Source of the DNA: Odontocerum albicorne
Taxonomy: Eukaryota; Arthropoda; Insecta; Trichoptera; Odontoceridae
Direction: 5' to 3'
Assembly (NCBI GenBank): GCA_949825065.1
Contig: OX463859.1
Span: forward strand, 18,557,220-18,621,219
Length of the DNA stretch: 64,000 bases
Positions 21,650-32,631 of the stretch are shown here, one piece after another. The notes under the pieces were generated by a model. The model was not told the DNA's origin. It searched no databases and was given only the letters and a program-made list of their open reading frames with translations. Positions within the stretch are counted from its first letter, which is position 1, and each line of letters opens with the position of its first letter. The position numbers were made by a program, and so were the translations under genes.

Positions 21650-22195
21650 TTAAGATGTTAGCTATATGATTTAAAAGATTACGTATCTTCGATTGTTTAA
21701 AATCTTCAATTAAAAATCTACGCTAAAAAAATTCAAGAGATCATCATACACATTAATTGGTTTAAAACATTCCGAATTACAATCTTTAGAGATTCTTCAC
21801 AAACCTGGCCATAGCGTTTGATGTTATGGAGATAATACTCTGTCATCTGTTTAAAATTGACCACTTTACAATACAAAGATATCATATATCGTCATTTGTT
21901 TAAAATCGTCCGCTTTGCAATTTAAATCTATAATTTACCGTCAGTTCCTTTAAAATTGTCTGCTTTAGCATTGTATTTAAAGAGATCATACACCTTAATT
22001 TGTTTAAAATAGTCTGCGCTTCACATTATAGAGATCATTTACAGTTACATATTTATTTAAAATTGTCTGCTTAGATATTTAAAAAAAATCATTCCCCTTC
22101 ATTTGTTTTAATTGCCCACTTTGTAATTCAAAGAGATCATTTGCGGTCATTTGTTTAAAATTGTACGCTTTACTATTTAAAGTATCTTTTTTTGT
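21650..22195. repeat. Degenerate tandem array, about 50-70 bp units
   Basis: The phrase CATTTGTTTAAAATTGTC.G CTTT followed by AAAGAGATCAT recurs at least seven times with strong divergence (for example near 21851, 21893, 21945, 22001, 22060, 22150). Spacing varies, so this is an old tandem expansion. Confidence 0.7.
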
Positions 22196-22700
22196 TTAAA
22201 CATTGTTTGTTTTTAGGATTTTTTCTAGAACCGATAGAATAAATACAAGATTCCAATGATAACATCTTTAACAGGTTCACTTCCCCTGGTTGTGCTTCCC
22301 TCTCAGGTATGAGAACTTTGGAGGTCTATGAAATTGGATTTTGGCAGTTAATACGACGATTTGTGAAAAAATTCGGTTCTCCTTTTTCGATTTTTTGTTT
22401 GACGTATAACCCTCGTTCTGTGAATGATCTTTTCGTGGTTTTCTCAGTTGTATTGAATAAACCACGGAAAATTGGGTTTTGGTTTCTTAGGGTTCGATAG
22501 GGCCTTTTGTATGAACGTATCACAAATCGATTCAAACCTGTGGAAACGGCCTGTGAAATTGACGTGCTCTAATTTAATACATATAGGAACTTAACTATGG
22601 GTATAATTATTTAAAGAAAAAATATTCCAATATGTCTGTGACATTTATTATTGAATTAAATACTAATTACTGAATGGTCATTACTCGTGACGAATATAAT
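22196..22700. other. No confident gene
   Basis: Three overlapping short open frames (22277-22535, both strands) have no recognisable domain and no repeat match in the window. Confidence 0.4.
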
Positions 22701-22702
22701 AG

Positions 22703-22882
22703 ACGACCTCCGTCGCCTGGTGGTAAGACGCTCGTCTGCCGATTCGGAGGTTGCGGGTTCGATCCCCGAAGGAATCCAGATTTTTTTAAAGTCTTGTTTT
22801 CACTTAGGGCCCATTTAACATCTTTCTTTTTGGTTGGAAGAGATTGCCACATGGTGATAAACTCGCCAGGTGAAATTTAAAA
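22703..22882 (+). repeat. SINE-A copy
   Basis: Head GACCTCCGTCGCCTGGTGGT with B box GCGGGTTCGATCCCCG; body and tail TTTTTGGTTGGAAGAGATTG; the 3' end is truncated after CTCGCCAGGTG. The 68-codon open frame across it is incidental. Confidence 0.8.
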
Positions 22883-22895
22883 ATAGAATTTGTTA

Positions 22896-23066
22896 AATGT
22901 ATGGCCGCGCGGTAACGCACTGGAGTTCCGCGCGGAAGGTCGCCGGTTTGAACCTCGTACTGTGCATCTTCCCTCGAATGACGTAGGCATTATTTGGCCG
23001 TATAAGGAAGGATACTTAAAACTTCGGTCATATCTTTTCCTTCAAAAAGAGAAAAATAAAAACATG
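22896..23066 (+). repeat. SINE-B copy, 3' truncated
   Basis: ATGGCCGCGCGGTAACGCAC with CGCCGGTTTGAACC forms the head. The body stops in an A-rich run (AAAAAGAGAAAAATAAAAA) and lacks the distal part. Confidence 0.75.
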
Positions 23067-23307
23067 CTGTAGTGCTGTACTCAGGGATGCGAGCTATGTA
23101 TCTAGACCAACTAACGCGAGCACGCGATACCAGAGACATGATCATTTCGTTAGGATAAAATTCTATGGCACCATCGAATTTTGATTATTTGACTGAATTA
23201 CCTCTACTGACATATTTCGAATGTCCTAATGTATATATTGTTTTTACTACTTTACACGAATATCGATCCGGTCTTTTGTAACATAAAGAAATAAAATATG
23301 TCAACCT

Positions 23308-23464
<157 letters not shown>

Positions 23465-23499
23465 CATACAATCACCCCATGTTTCTCGTATTGCATTGT

Positions 23500-23710
23500 A
23501 CATATAACACATTCATTGTATACAATACAACCTGGAGGGCTTATTGCCATATCAATCTCTTCCAAGTACTCAGAAATATGTTAAAGAGGCTTTAAGTGAA
23601 AACTAGACAGGGATCCTTTTCAAAAGGAAATCTGGGTTCCGGAGGGATTTGAACCTGCACCCTACGGGCTGGGATGCAAGCGTCTTACCAACTAGGCCAC
23701 GGATCATTGT
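23500..23710 (-). repeat. SINE-A copy, reverse orientation
   Basis: Starts with the reverse of the tail (CAACCTGGAGGGCTTATTGC, AATCTCTTCCAA), then the body (AGTGAAAACTAGACAGGGAT) and the head (GATTTGAACC, CGTCTTACCAACTAGGCCAC). The head and body are well preserved. Confidence 0.8.
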
Positions 23711-23714
23711 GAGG

Positions 23715-24090
23715 TAGGCAGAGATAACAGATATCCAAACTTTTCAATCTAAGTGCAACTATCGCTTCCTCCACAATCATAAGTCTTGTCACGCATAATG
23801 CTCAATTATTTGTATTTCTCATTTGTCTTTAATTAAAAAAAATAGTCCATTTGATCCAGCCACATCTTATACACCCACATTGCACTTATGACTTGTAAAA
23901 TATCTTAGCATTTTTTGGCATTCATTCTCTCTACACATATTTTATCAATGCAATAATTTTTAATGTCTTCGTTCCTTCTTCCTTCATACATTGACATTCA
24001 ATATTTTAGTGTACGCATCTCAACAGCATTAAACTTACTTTTATCCTTCTGCAAATACCAATCTTATCCTTCTGCAAATACCAATCTTCA
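23715..24090 (-). pseudogene. RTE-like LINE C-terminal fragment, decayed
   Basis: The minus strand follows the word order of the 37610-37810 copy (NVNVZRRRNEDIKNYCIDK-like, then a variant of RERMNAKKC). A 22-base internal duplication (CTTATCCTTCTGCAAATACC) lies at about 24041-24085. No intact frame remains. Confidence 0.4.
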
Positions 24091-24524
24091 TGTTTTAATA
24101 CAGTGTTATTTTGTTATACCAAACTAAAAGGTTCATTGTTGTTGGGAAATAATTATACTCAGTTATCTTGAAGCGTAAAAACATAAGTTTACCTTAATTC
24201 TCTATCTAAAATTACAAACTTGTCACATTTTAATTAAAAACCACGTAATAAAAGTTATTTTGTATACAAACGAGTGTATTTTGCAAAAGCATCTTTACAT
24301 AGCATATTCTAGTAACGCAACAGCTTTGGTTCAACATACCAATGTGTTTTCATGAAATGCTTATATTATGAAATATACGAGTATTTGTTGTAACAGCTCC
24401 TATGAAATAACAGTTCTGTTATAGTTACGTGTTGATAATTTAAAGCAGACATATCTAACACGCGCCTTGATAATAATACGAGTACATATGTGTCCTACCG
24501 AGTCTTTTTGAATACCCCTTTACC

Positions 24525-25030
24525 ATTTATTTATTTAACACTTCATTATAAAACATTCTGGCTGACTTATTGCAAGGTGGTAATCTCTTCCAACCAACGA
24601 AACAAAAGTTAAATAAAATAAGTTACACGGTCGGAAAAAAATAAACAAATAATTATTCACCTGTACAAAACATGTACAAAATTTATCAACAACATATAGT
24701 GCGTTGTATTGCATTACACTTTCATTGAATACAGTTAAACATGGTAGGCTTTTTGCCAGATGGTAATCTCTTCCAAACAAAAGTTAAATAAAATAAGTTA
24801 TGCGGCCGAAAAAAAAATACAAATAATTATTCACCTGTCCAAAATTCATGAACAATATTAATTGTATTGCATTACACTTTCATTGTATACAGTAACACCT
24901 GGTGGGCTTATTGCCAGGCGGTAATCTCTTCCAACTAACCAGACCAAAGTTAAATAAAAGAAACATCACGGTTGAAAAAAAATACACAAAAAATTATTCA
25001 CCCATACAAAATTCATCAATATAATATTGT
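24525..25030 (-). repeat. LINE/SINE-A 3' tail in three head-to-tail copies
   Basis: About 165-bp units start with CATTACACTTTCATTGTATA and include GGCTTATTGCCAGGCGGTAA, TCTCTTCCAAC, AAGTTAAATAAAAT and AATTATTCACC. They lie at about 24530-24705, 24706-24880 and 24881-25030. The terminal 60 bases are those of SINE-A, but the region beyond the hairpin (AAGTTAAATAAAAT and on) is not SINE-A body. These are therefore probably copies of the partner LINE's own 3' end. Confidence 0.7.
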
Positions 25031-25034
25031 ATTG

Positions 25035-25215
25035 TATTGTTGTTTATAGTTAAGGCATTAACGTTATGGAGGTTTAAAGACATTGTAATTTATTTTTATC
25101 AAACACTGTTTATTCCATATTTTTGTGACGGTATAACCCTACCGGTTTCAAGGCTTTCACCTCATCTTCAGGGGAGCACAAACAAGACTTGTTTGCGCTC
25201 CCCTGTATGTGTACA
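25035..25215 (-). repeat. Penelope-like or foldback repeat with hammerhead-like core
   Basis: GTTAAGGCATTAACGTTATG, GGAGGTTTAAAGACATTG and ATCAAACACTGTTTATTCCA are shared with 30515-30665 and 31905-32140. On the minus strand, 25171-25127 reads CTGAAGATGAGG, a short loop, GCCTTGAAACCGGTA, then TACCGTC. This resembles the CUGANGA / GAAA / NUH arrangement of hammerhead ribozymes found in Penelope-like retroelements. A near-perfect 16-bp hairpin (25171-25203) abuts it. Confidence 0.45.
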
Positions 25216-25234
25216 TAGTAAAAATAAAAGTTGT

Positions 25235-25615
25235 CGTTGTTGTAAGACCTGGTATTCGAGGATCTTTTCATCATTCCTACGTCAATTCAGCTAGAAAAGG
25301 AAGCTGTGCCGAGCAAGTTTTTGTTTATTTTTTAAATAAGTGTTCTGTTGCACATCAGCAAACTCACCGGCCACACCGCTGTACTGGATCTGATGTCACT
25401 CCGAAGGGAAACGATAGGAGCATACCGGTATGTTTTTTTCTCTTTTTTTTGTTAGAGTATGTATGACTGAAGTCTTAGGTATCGTTAAAACCTCGAAAAC
25501 CAGGTGGAAAAATACTTGTGTCATTTGAGAGGAGTAGCACAGTGCGGGGTTCAAACTGGCGATCTTCCGCATGCGTGTCTAGTGTGTTACCGCGCGGCCA
25601 TGCATCTCTTCATGC
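25235..25615 (-). repeat. SINE-B copy, reverse orientation, near full length
   Basis: The reverse of the SINE-B end (GAGGATCTTTTCATCATTCC, GTCAATTCAG) is followed by ACTCACCGGCCACACCGCTG and TACTGGATCTGATGTC. The head (GGGGTTCAAACTGGCGATCT, TGTTACCGCGCGGCCATGCA) closes it. Confidence 0.75.
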
Positions 25616-25729
25616 AAAAATAAAAGTGAAATATTTATCAAAGGAAAAATGAAGGGATTGGGGAAACGAAAGAAGAATCACAAATTACTAACATTACATT
25701 ACTGACGTGAAATTTTGAGTTTTTTCAGT

Positions 25730-25960
25730 TATTTTTTGAAACATGCCAGTGATGGAGAGAGTCTAACATTGGTTTGTAACTGGTGTAACTTTGGAGTCCC
25801 ACTGCATGGACAGTCAAAGATGACGTAAAAAAGAAGAGTTGTGAACTGGGAAAGCCCATAAACAATCTCTGTTTGAGGGTAGCGCAAGACCATGATCGGA
25901 AAGACGCTGGCTGAATAAACTCGGTGAGATTAGAAGGAGCGGTGGGACAGTTAAGGAACT
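25730..25960 (+). repeat. Dispersed family H, copy 2
   Basis: Same words as 16090-16360, with GATGGAGAGAGTCTAAC, GATGACGTAAAAAAGAAGAG and CCCATAAACAATCTCTGTTT. Confidence 0.55.
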
Positions 25961-26495
25961 ATGTAACAGTGAAAATAATTAAATTTTGCATCTATTTCTC
26001 ACGTTCAATCAGTACAGATCTTTCTGGTATGAAGTGATGGGGTCGTTTTTTCTTATTAAAAATACATAATTTAAATTATACACAAAATTATCTGTCCAGA
26101 AAAATATACTGTTCTGAAAGCACTTCATAAATATTTATTCATAATTTGATTTTTTGTTTTTTTTTCATCATAAATGATTCGAGAAGTTTATCGAAATGTT
26201 TTGAAGCACCATATATGTAATCGTTTAAGTTTTTCCCCCTTAGTTTAATACCCTTCAACACATTCGAATTGATGATTTGGACATATTAAAGATCGTGGCC
26301 GGTAGACAATATTATCTTCAGCCCCAGTAATCGATCATTCGGGTTTAGAACCACTTGAGTAGACACATACTCGTAAGTTGCGGTATCATTGCATGTATCG
26401 GTAACACAGCTCGTATTGATAACAAGATTCGTACAGGCACGTGCTATTCATGTTACCTGACGAACTCTTTTTTAACTAGACTAGGACTCTTTTTT
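25961..26495. other. No recognisable feature
   Basis: AT-rich DNA, nothing identified. Confidence 0.45.
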
Positions 26496-26497
26496 TC

Positions 26498-26576
26498 GAG
26501 TTACGTTGGGAATCAAACCCCAAACCCATGGGTGTAAGTCAAATGTCTTACCAAATAAACTACGGAGGTCGTCAAT
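26498..26576 (-). repeat. SINE-A head, reverse orientation
   Basis: GGGAATCAAACCCCAAACCC (B box region) and TGTCTTACCAAATAAACTAC (A box region) in reverse. Confidence 0.55.
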
Positions 26577-27200
26577 AATATACTCTAAGGAGTTATGGAA
26601 AAAGAAAATAAAAAGAACCTGAAAAAATCTACTTTAAAATTTATTTTAATATTCAAAAGGCCCTTTAATAAAAGTGGTACAATATTTTGAGAATGTACAC
26701 AAAACCGATGAAGGGTATTTTTGTCTTAGTAAGTAACTTGAAAAGAGCTCATTCAAGTTGAAGTTGGGCCCATTGTAACTTAAAGGCTGCGCCGCTCGAG
26801 ATAAGAACGATCAATCTCTTTCAAAAACTTTAAACTTTTTAAGATACATTTTTCACCTTTTGACAGATGAGTTAGGATGACAAAAATACCTTTTTTTTGT
26901 AATATCAAAAGCGTTTTTCAAAAGGTTCGTGAATTCTGAAAATACCTTAACGTTTCTTTTTTCACTTTTCAAAAGAAATTTGTCTGAATTTTTAAATGTA
27001 AAGAAAAATTACTCGTGAGTGAAGAATACAATCATATTATAATATCAACAGATTTTTTTCATAGAAATAAATAGTTACTCATGCAAATTTATGGCTGAAA
27101 TATTTTTACGCAACTCATGAAAAATGAATAATTTTTATTAATTTAAACATTTCATTGTAACATATATAAGTCGACTCTGTCATAAACGAAACCAGGAGGA
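26577..27200. other. No recognisable feature
   Basis: AT-rich DNA, nothing identified. Confidence 0.45.
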
Positions 27201-27204
27201 TAAT

Positions 27205-27560
27205 AACAGGATGCTTAAAAGCAAAACCAGTGGATAAAATAGATCAATTAATCGGTATCCCCCCACTCACGTGTGCAGCTGACGTGTTGCAGCTGCTATA
27301 TAAATAACAAAACAAGTAAAGGAGTCAAGACACACCCTATATGATATAGGCACCAACCAGCCATATCGAGATTGAAATCCAGAAAAATTGTTTCATAAAA
27401 AGAGCACAAGAACCGATAATTACTCTGCACAAAGCACGTTTTATGTGGAGGAAAGAAGCTTTCCAGAGCTTGTGACAAAGGCAGGTAGGCGTATAGCATT
27501 CTTCATACTGATAACCCCAGAGCAAAGCTACTATACCTCTGTTCCGATAATCTTTCAAAT
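27205..27560 (+). pseudogene. Jockey-like LINE C-terminal fragment
   Basis: Plus-strand frame ITGCLKAKPVDKIDQLIGIP with PLTCAADVLQLLYK, then IEIQKNCFIKRAQEPIITLH and FMWRKEAFQSL. The same stretch (TGCLKVTSVNKIYQLIGVAL, PEIRRSIVADI) is found at 44701-44960, after a clear reverse transcriptase. The family pattern is MR-ITG-L-PTP..WLPVL..I-PP-LRR. Stops show decay. Confidence 0.6.
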
Positions 27561-27869
27561 AGTCTAGCCTAGCAAATAGTTACCATGAGTTTTTCCAAGT
27601 TTTCTGCGTGAAATGTGACCGAAAAACAAAATAATGCGAGGAGTACACAACGTTGATAGCCTCTTTGCATTGTCAACTTCTTCTGAAAAGCAATTGTTCG
27701 TCGCCCTATTCATGAAACATCCAGCAATCGTTTCCATTATTACATCTCGAAAGAGTCAATCCTTGTTCTCTCTCTGGCACGTATAGTTCAATTTTCAGAG
27801 GCATAGAGGAATATTGAGTATTGTGAATTAGTGTAGTGTTGAACCAACCATAATGTTCTTGTATTTTAT

Positions 27870-28085
27870 TATATTGTATTAAATTTTAGTTGCATACAGT
27901 AAAAACTAGCTGTTTATTGCCATGCGGAAATTTCTTTTAAACAACCACAATGATAATAAAAATACTTCAGGTAAAAACTAGATAGTAATCCTTTAAAACA
28001 AAAGCTGGATTCCAACGGGTAACCCAACCGGCAACCCCAGGGCTGGAAGACGGAGGCTTTGCCAATTAGGTCATGGAGGTTGTAA
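27870..28085 (-). repeat. SINE-A copy, reverse orientation
   Basis: Tail TTTATTGCCATGCGGAAATT, body AGGTAAAAACTAGATAG, head AACCCAACCGGCAACCCCAG and GCCAATTAGGTCATGGAGGT in reverse order. Confidence 0.65.
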
Positions 28086-28319
28086 AATGATGTTTAATAC
28101 GGTAGGAATAAATGTAGTATGTAAACGGTCATAATTCCTGCAAGTCGTATCGTCTTTTTGAATGGGCATGGGGAATACTTATGTCTAATCACCCAAATAT
28201 CCTTATTTAATACAATCCGACCGAAAGCAAAATAAACATTTCTCAACTTGATCACAGTGGAAAGTTAAAATCTCAAGCTCGAGCAGACTACACTTCGATG
28301 AGTGTAAATTATGTGGACT

Positions 28320-29105
28320 TTTAGAGTCGAGAGTTATCGCCGACCTACAAAGAGTGTTTAAAAAATTCAACAGGGCCATGCATTCATCCCAATGTAGTCC
28401 TTTTCATTATCTCGTTAAATATTACGACCACACATCAATCAGCGTTATATATAGTTCATTAAAATAATACAAATATTTTGTTTAAATTACGTTTTTTTAA
28501 ATTTCATTTCGGAACTGTGTTGGTGCGCTTTTAATACAATTCTTTAGATTCGTTCGGTATCCATATCAGCTCATTTACCAATCCCATGCTCGTTGATTGG
28601 CCGAAAATCTCTTCAATCGATTATTTTCTTCTTCTTTCTCTTTAGTGGGACCTGTTGTCTGTTATTACCAAGACTACATCTCTTAAGATATTGAGTCTAA
28701 GCTATCCATATCTCTTTTTTGATGTCTTCCTAAGGGACTGATACCAGCGAGTATTTAATGAATTGCCAAGTAGGAAACCTTTGTGTTATCAATCATTTCC
28801 ACGTGGCTTCACCCGTGTATTATGCGGTTTCTACTTCGATCGTTACAATCGATTGTTTATAGGTTTAACTTCAAGTGACTTAAACTGCTACAATCGGGCG
28901 TTTTGTCGGTTTAAATCACAAGCTTAAACCATCTATATGTCGACGTTGGGGAATATTTTGCTCGCCTTTAAAACCGAGTTACAAAGAGTGTTTTAAGAAT
29001 TCATCAGGATTAGACATTCATCACAGATTAGTCCTTTTCCTTACCTTATTAAATATTGCAACCAGATATCAGCCTAAAATACATTCCATTAAATCTACCA
29101 AAATA
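28320..29105. repeat. Diverged direct repeat pair, about 140 bp, 645 bp apart
   Basis: 28327-28460 and 28973-29105 share ACAAAGAGTGTTT.AA.AATT, CATTCATC.CA..TTAGTCCT, TTTTC.TTA.CT..TTAAATA and ..ATATCAGCCTAAAATA-like ends in order. Sequence between them is unassigned. The pair could be degraded long terminal repeats or an old duplication. Confidence 0.5.
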
Positions 29106-29139
29106 GTATATATATTTAAACAAGGCATGTGAAAGACAT

Positions 29140-29525
29140 ACATATAATAGATACACTTGAAATGTGTTACTGAAAAATGATGTTACGAATTCCATGGACG
29201 GTAAGACGAACGAATGCATATGTTCTTGAATAATTGAGAGTTACTGACAGATAGTCGATAATATGTCTACCACGGGTCATCCGATTCTTTGGACACGTTG
29301 CGCGTGAACAAGGAGGAAAGATTTGTGATCATTGAAAGCGCAGAAGGTTCACATATAAGAAGAAGAGTCATAATGCGTTGACCAAGTGAGGGACGCAACG
29401 TGCCTACTCTGAATCGCTGACGACTCCTCTCTAGTTATCTTTGCACTGTGGAGAGCGGAGATAAATATAGAGGAGTAGTCAAATGCTATAATGGTAGTCA
29501 TGAGCTACACGACAGGATTATGATG
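29140..29525 (+). pseudogene. LINE C-terminal fragment (IRFFGHVAR type)
   Basis: Plus-strand frames read LRIPWTVRRTNAYVLE, then LSIICLPRVIRFFGHVAREQ (one mutation in the ST.C pattern). A basic stretch follows, then THRAYSESLTTPL and a final R..MLYNGSHELHD. This order (RIPW...TN..VL, FFGH.AR, G..VEG.R.RGR, R.RW...V...HD) is the normal tail of a group of insect LINE polymerases. It is frameshifted and has stops. Confidence 0.6.
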
Positions 29526-30100
29526 ATATTTAAATAAATCTTTAAATTATTCAGAGGAAGCAGTCCTCCTTCCTACATCAAATTTTCCAAACTAATTTAT
29601 TATAAATTCACAACAAATTAGTTAGTCATGCCTCTAACAAGTTCATTATCAAGGAAAACTAAATAAAGTAACTAAATAAAAATATTTGGGTAGTTCGAAG
29701 GAAAGTAAAACCGTAATATTTTAAGTCAGAAATTAGGGAATAAATTTTAGAATTGCCCTTCTTACTAATTTTTGGAGCGTCAGACCTTATTCAATAAATA
29801 ACACTGCCGCTGTTTATAACTTCATTTGATATATCAGTAGTAATTATATTTAATGTATTTCAAAATTCATATTCACCAGAGACGGACTAAGGACCTTCAA
29901 ATACATCAAAATATTTTTTTTCTTAGTCGATTTTTTGACTTTCACACATTAAGTGTTCTTCGACACTATGCAGCCATAAATAAACACAGTAGCCCCTCCA
30001 TAAGTGTTTTTAATGTATACTTGAACAGTTCCGCATTAATCGAAAATTAGTGTTCAATACAAAATACGGTGATTGGTTCTAAAATACGGGGTTTTAATTT
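29526..30100. other. No recognisable feature
   Basis: AT-rich DNA, nothing identified. Confidence 0.45.
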
Positions 30101-30102
30101 TT

Positions 30103-30290
30103 TTTACTGTCTTCGTTGCTGGGCCTCGCAGTCGAGGGTCTCCTCGTCAATTTAATTGGAAAGAAAATGTGTGTCGTGCAGTTTTTGTTACTTTCCTCTT
30201 TTTTTTCTCATCTTTTAAGTGAGTGAGCTGTTTCTCGTCAGCAAACTCATCGGCCCCACCGGTGTACTGGATCCGATATCAAAATGTGCG
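30103..30290 (-). repeat. SINE-B 3' part, reverse orientation
   Basis: CTTCGTTGCTGGGCCTCGCA, GGGTCTCCTCGTCAATTT and CAGCAAACTCATCGGCCCCA, CCGGTGTACTGGATCCGATA correspond to the distal SINE-B body; the tRNA-like head is missing. Confidence 0.7.
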
Positions 30291-30514
30291 AAAACAGTTA
30301 ATAAATACTTGTTAATATTTTTTCTTATACATGTAACAATCTACAAAAAAAAATTAAATACAGGATATTTATTTTTTTCACAATATTTTTTGATGAAAAT
30401 AAAATAGTTTCGGATTCTTCCAGTTATTTTAGTTGATTGAACCCAGGATCAATTTGATTTTGTTAGCTCGTTTTCGAGCTCTACAGAAACTAATATCAAA
30501 CTTCGCAATTTATT

Positions 30515-30665
30515 TAGTCAACCACTGTTTATTCCACTTTATATAAGGGTACAATGCTACCGGTTTCAAAGTTTTCGCCATAAAGTGGAATAAACAGTGT
30601 TTGATTTAACAAATGACAATGTCTTAAAACCTCCACAGTGTTAATGTCTGTAATTAACTATAAAT
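30515..30665. repeat. Snap-back copy of the Penelope-like/foldback repeat
   Basis: CACTGTTTATTCCACTTTAT and, about 50 bases later, ATAAAGTGGAATAAACAGTG face each other. Between them lies CTACCGGTTTCAAAGTTTTC, the counterpart of the hammerhead-like core at 25141-25160. The ordinary repeat then continues (AAACCTCCACAGTGTTAATG). Confidence 0.6.
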
Positions 30666-31900
30666 AATATACAATAATACAAAGAATACTAAACTTGGGT
30701 GGCGAATGGTTATCGGTGGGCTAGGACGACGTTTTTATATAAACTTTAAAGATCTTTATTTCGTGTTGGGTAGTTGCTTTTTGTTTTTATAAAATCGCCG
30801 TCTGTGTCTCTTCATTGCATGATGTTATTGTTCAAGTAGGAAGAAGTTATCTGGAGTGACGGACAAGGATTTTAGAAGTTGTGGGGAGGTTGGTTTCCCG
30901 CCGAATAGGCACACCGCCATTTCACAAAAAAGAAGTAAAATCTCCGTATTAGGAGAAAAGTATGGACCTGGCAATGAGGATTATATTTTCATGCCAAAAA
31001 TTGTTACTAAAAAATAATATTAAACTGAAGAAACAAATATTTAGCCTTGAAATATTTATCCATGATTAAATACTGGTGTAGGTAGATATCCATCAACTTA
31101 ATCAAAAGTCTGTCCTTGAGACTTGCTGGTTGTAATTTTTATTTTAGTAATACAAATTTAAGGCATGGAAATATAATTCTTAATGTGAGGTTCGTGTTTT
31201 CATCCCATTATGGAGAGACAACATCAAACATTCTTGCCCATCGCTTCATATTACTTCTTCTCGCTTAAATGACCAAATCCAGTGAGGAGACAGGTACCTT
31301 TTAAAAAATTAATCTCATCCACCTAATACGAAATAAAAAGAAACTTCTAAGCTCCAATGAAAACGTTAACCCGAACCATAGATAGGCACCTTGTTACTTT
31401 ATTAAAAAGCGTAATTGCCAATACCAATTTCAAACAATCACAATCAATTGATTTTTATTTGCAGTGTAAATCTGTTTACTTTGACAGCGTAATGTGTTTG
31501 AAAATTAGAATGATGCTTCTTCACATATATGTTTTGTTTCATTTTCACTTCATCATCTTAGTATGCTTTGTTTAATTTTTGGCTTAACAAATTATGCAAA
31601 TTACATAATAAGAAGGTGAATGCCGAGTTAAAGCAATGCTTTTTACCAGTAAAATAAATATGTATTGTATAAAAAAAGCAAATACTAAGGGAGATACATA
31701 ATAAAAAAATTGTATTATTACATGGTTTATTTCATTGAGAAAATAGCGAGGATGCATTTTCTTCATTTCTTCATACATTATTCCGTAGCAGCTAAAATAT
31801 TTTTAAAGGTTTCAGCAGACTTATCCCTATATCCCTCGTTACCTTCGATCTTCTGAGAAAATATTATGTAAAATACAAAATTCTTAAACTTTCTTTAATC
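30666..31900. other. No recognisable gene
   Basis: AT-rich; open frames of 64 and 72 codons have no recognised motif. Confidence 0.45.
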
Positions 31901-31904
31901 TGTT

Positions 31905-32140
31905 GTTTATAGTTAAGGCATTAACGTTGTGGAGGTTTAAAGACATTGTAATTTATTTTTATCAAACACTGTTTATTCCACCTTTTTCAGTGGAATAAAC
32001 AGTGTTTGATAAAAAAAAAATTACAATTTCTTTAATCTTCCACCACTCACCAGTGGAATATCTACTCACCAGTGTTCACACACCAGTGTTCAAAAGTGGA
32101 ATAAACAGTGTTTGATAAAAATAAATTACAATTTCTTTAA
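31905..32140. repeat. Foldback repeat copy with 26-bp palindrome and local duplications
   Basis: After GTTAAGGCATTAACGTTGTG and GGAGGTTTAAAGACATTG, the word ATCAAACACTGTTTATTCCAC (31961-31981, shown in full as a 21-mer is shortened here) faces its exact reverse complement at 31990-32010 across a short CTTTTTCA loop. A third copy of GTGGAATAAACAGTGTTTGA occurs near 32097. Confidence 0.75.
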
Positions 32141-32145
32141 TCTTT

Positions 32146-32241
32146 CACCACTCACCCATATATCATATTTACACTTTCACTACTCACCCATATATCATAT
32201 TTACACTTTCACCACTCACCCATATATCATATTTACACTTT
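32146..32241. repeat. 32-bp tandem repeat, three copies
   Basis: CACCACTCACCCATATATCA plus TATTTACACTTT repeated three times with one substitution (CACTACTC). Confidence 0.9.
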
Positions 32242-32480
32242 TAACGTTTTTCTAACACTATGACTTTGACTTTCCCATAATTAATTCTCAAATGTTTCTT
32301 TTCACATCTCTCAAACAATTAACTTATTAGACACTTAAATTCATCCTCATTCTCCGTTACAACTACCATGTTATCAGCATACAGCAATCCACACACATTT
32401 CTATTCAACATTTGTATACCGCCATACATATAGTAAATCTATGTAAATATTAAACAACCAAGACAATATAACACATCCTT
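32242..32480 (-). pseudogene. LINE reverse transcriptase fragment with mutated YADD
   Basis: On the minus strand the frame includes NRNVCGLLYADNMVVVTENE followed by DEFKCLIS, CEKKHLRINYGKSKV. The RT catalytic motif is normally YADD; here it is YADN. The surrounding L.YADD.V.VAE.E..L..L...F...C...L.VN..KSKV pattern is that of RTE-like LINEs. A stop lies in the CLIS-LFERC stretch. Confidence 0.6.
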
Positions 32481-32631
32481 TGTTTTCCCCTGTAATGAAT
32501 ATGAATATTACAAATTATTTAAATACCAATAACTTGAAAAATAAAATATAAGTAATTAAAGTTAGGTTAATGGGAAGTACGAGTATGTTAACACTTATTC
32601 AATAAACACGTATAGTTCTTTTTTATTTTCA

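Noticed and set aside
28320..29105. Intact LTR element bounded by the two 140-bp repeats
   Set aside because: No TG...CA ends, target duplication, primer binding site or coding sequence between them; kept only as a repeat pair.
32146..32241. CRISPR-like array
   Set aside because: Three contiguous 32-bp units with no unique spacers, in a eukaryotic repeat region; a plain tandem repeat. The same reasoning excludes the 92-bp and 44-bp arrays.
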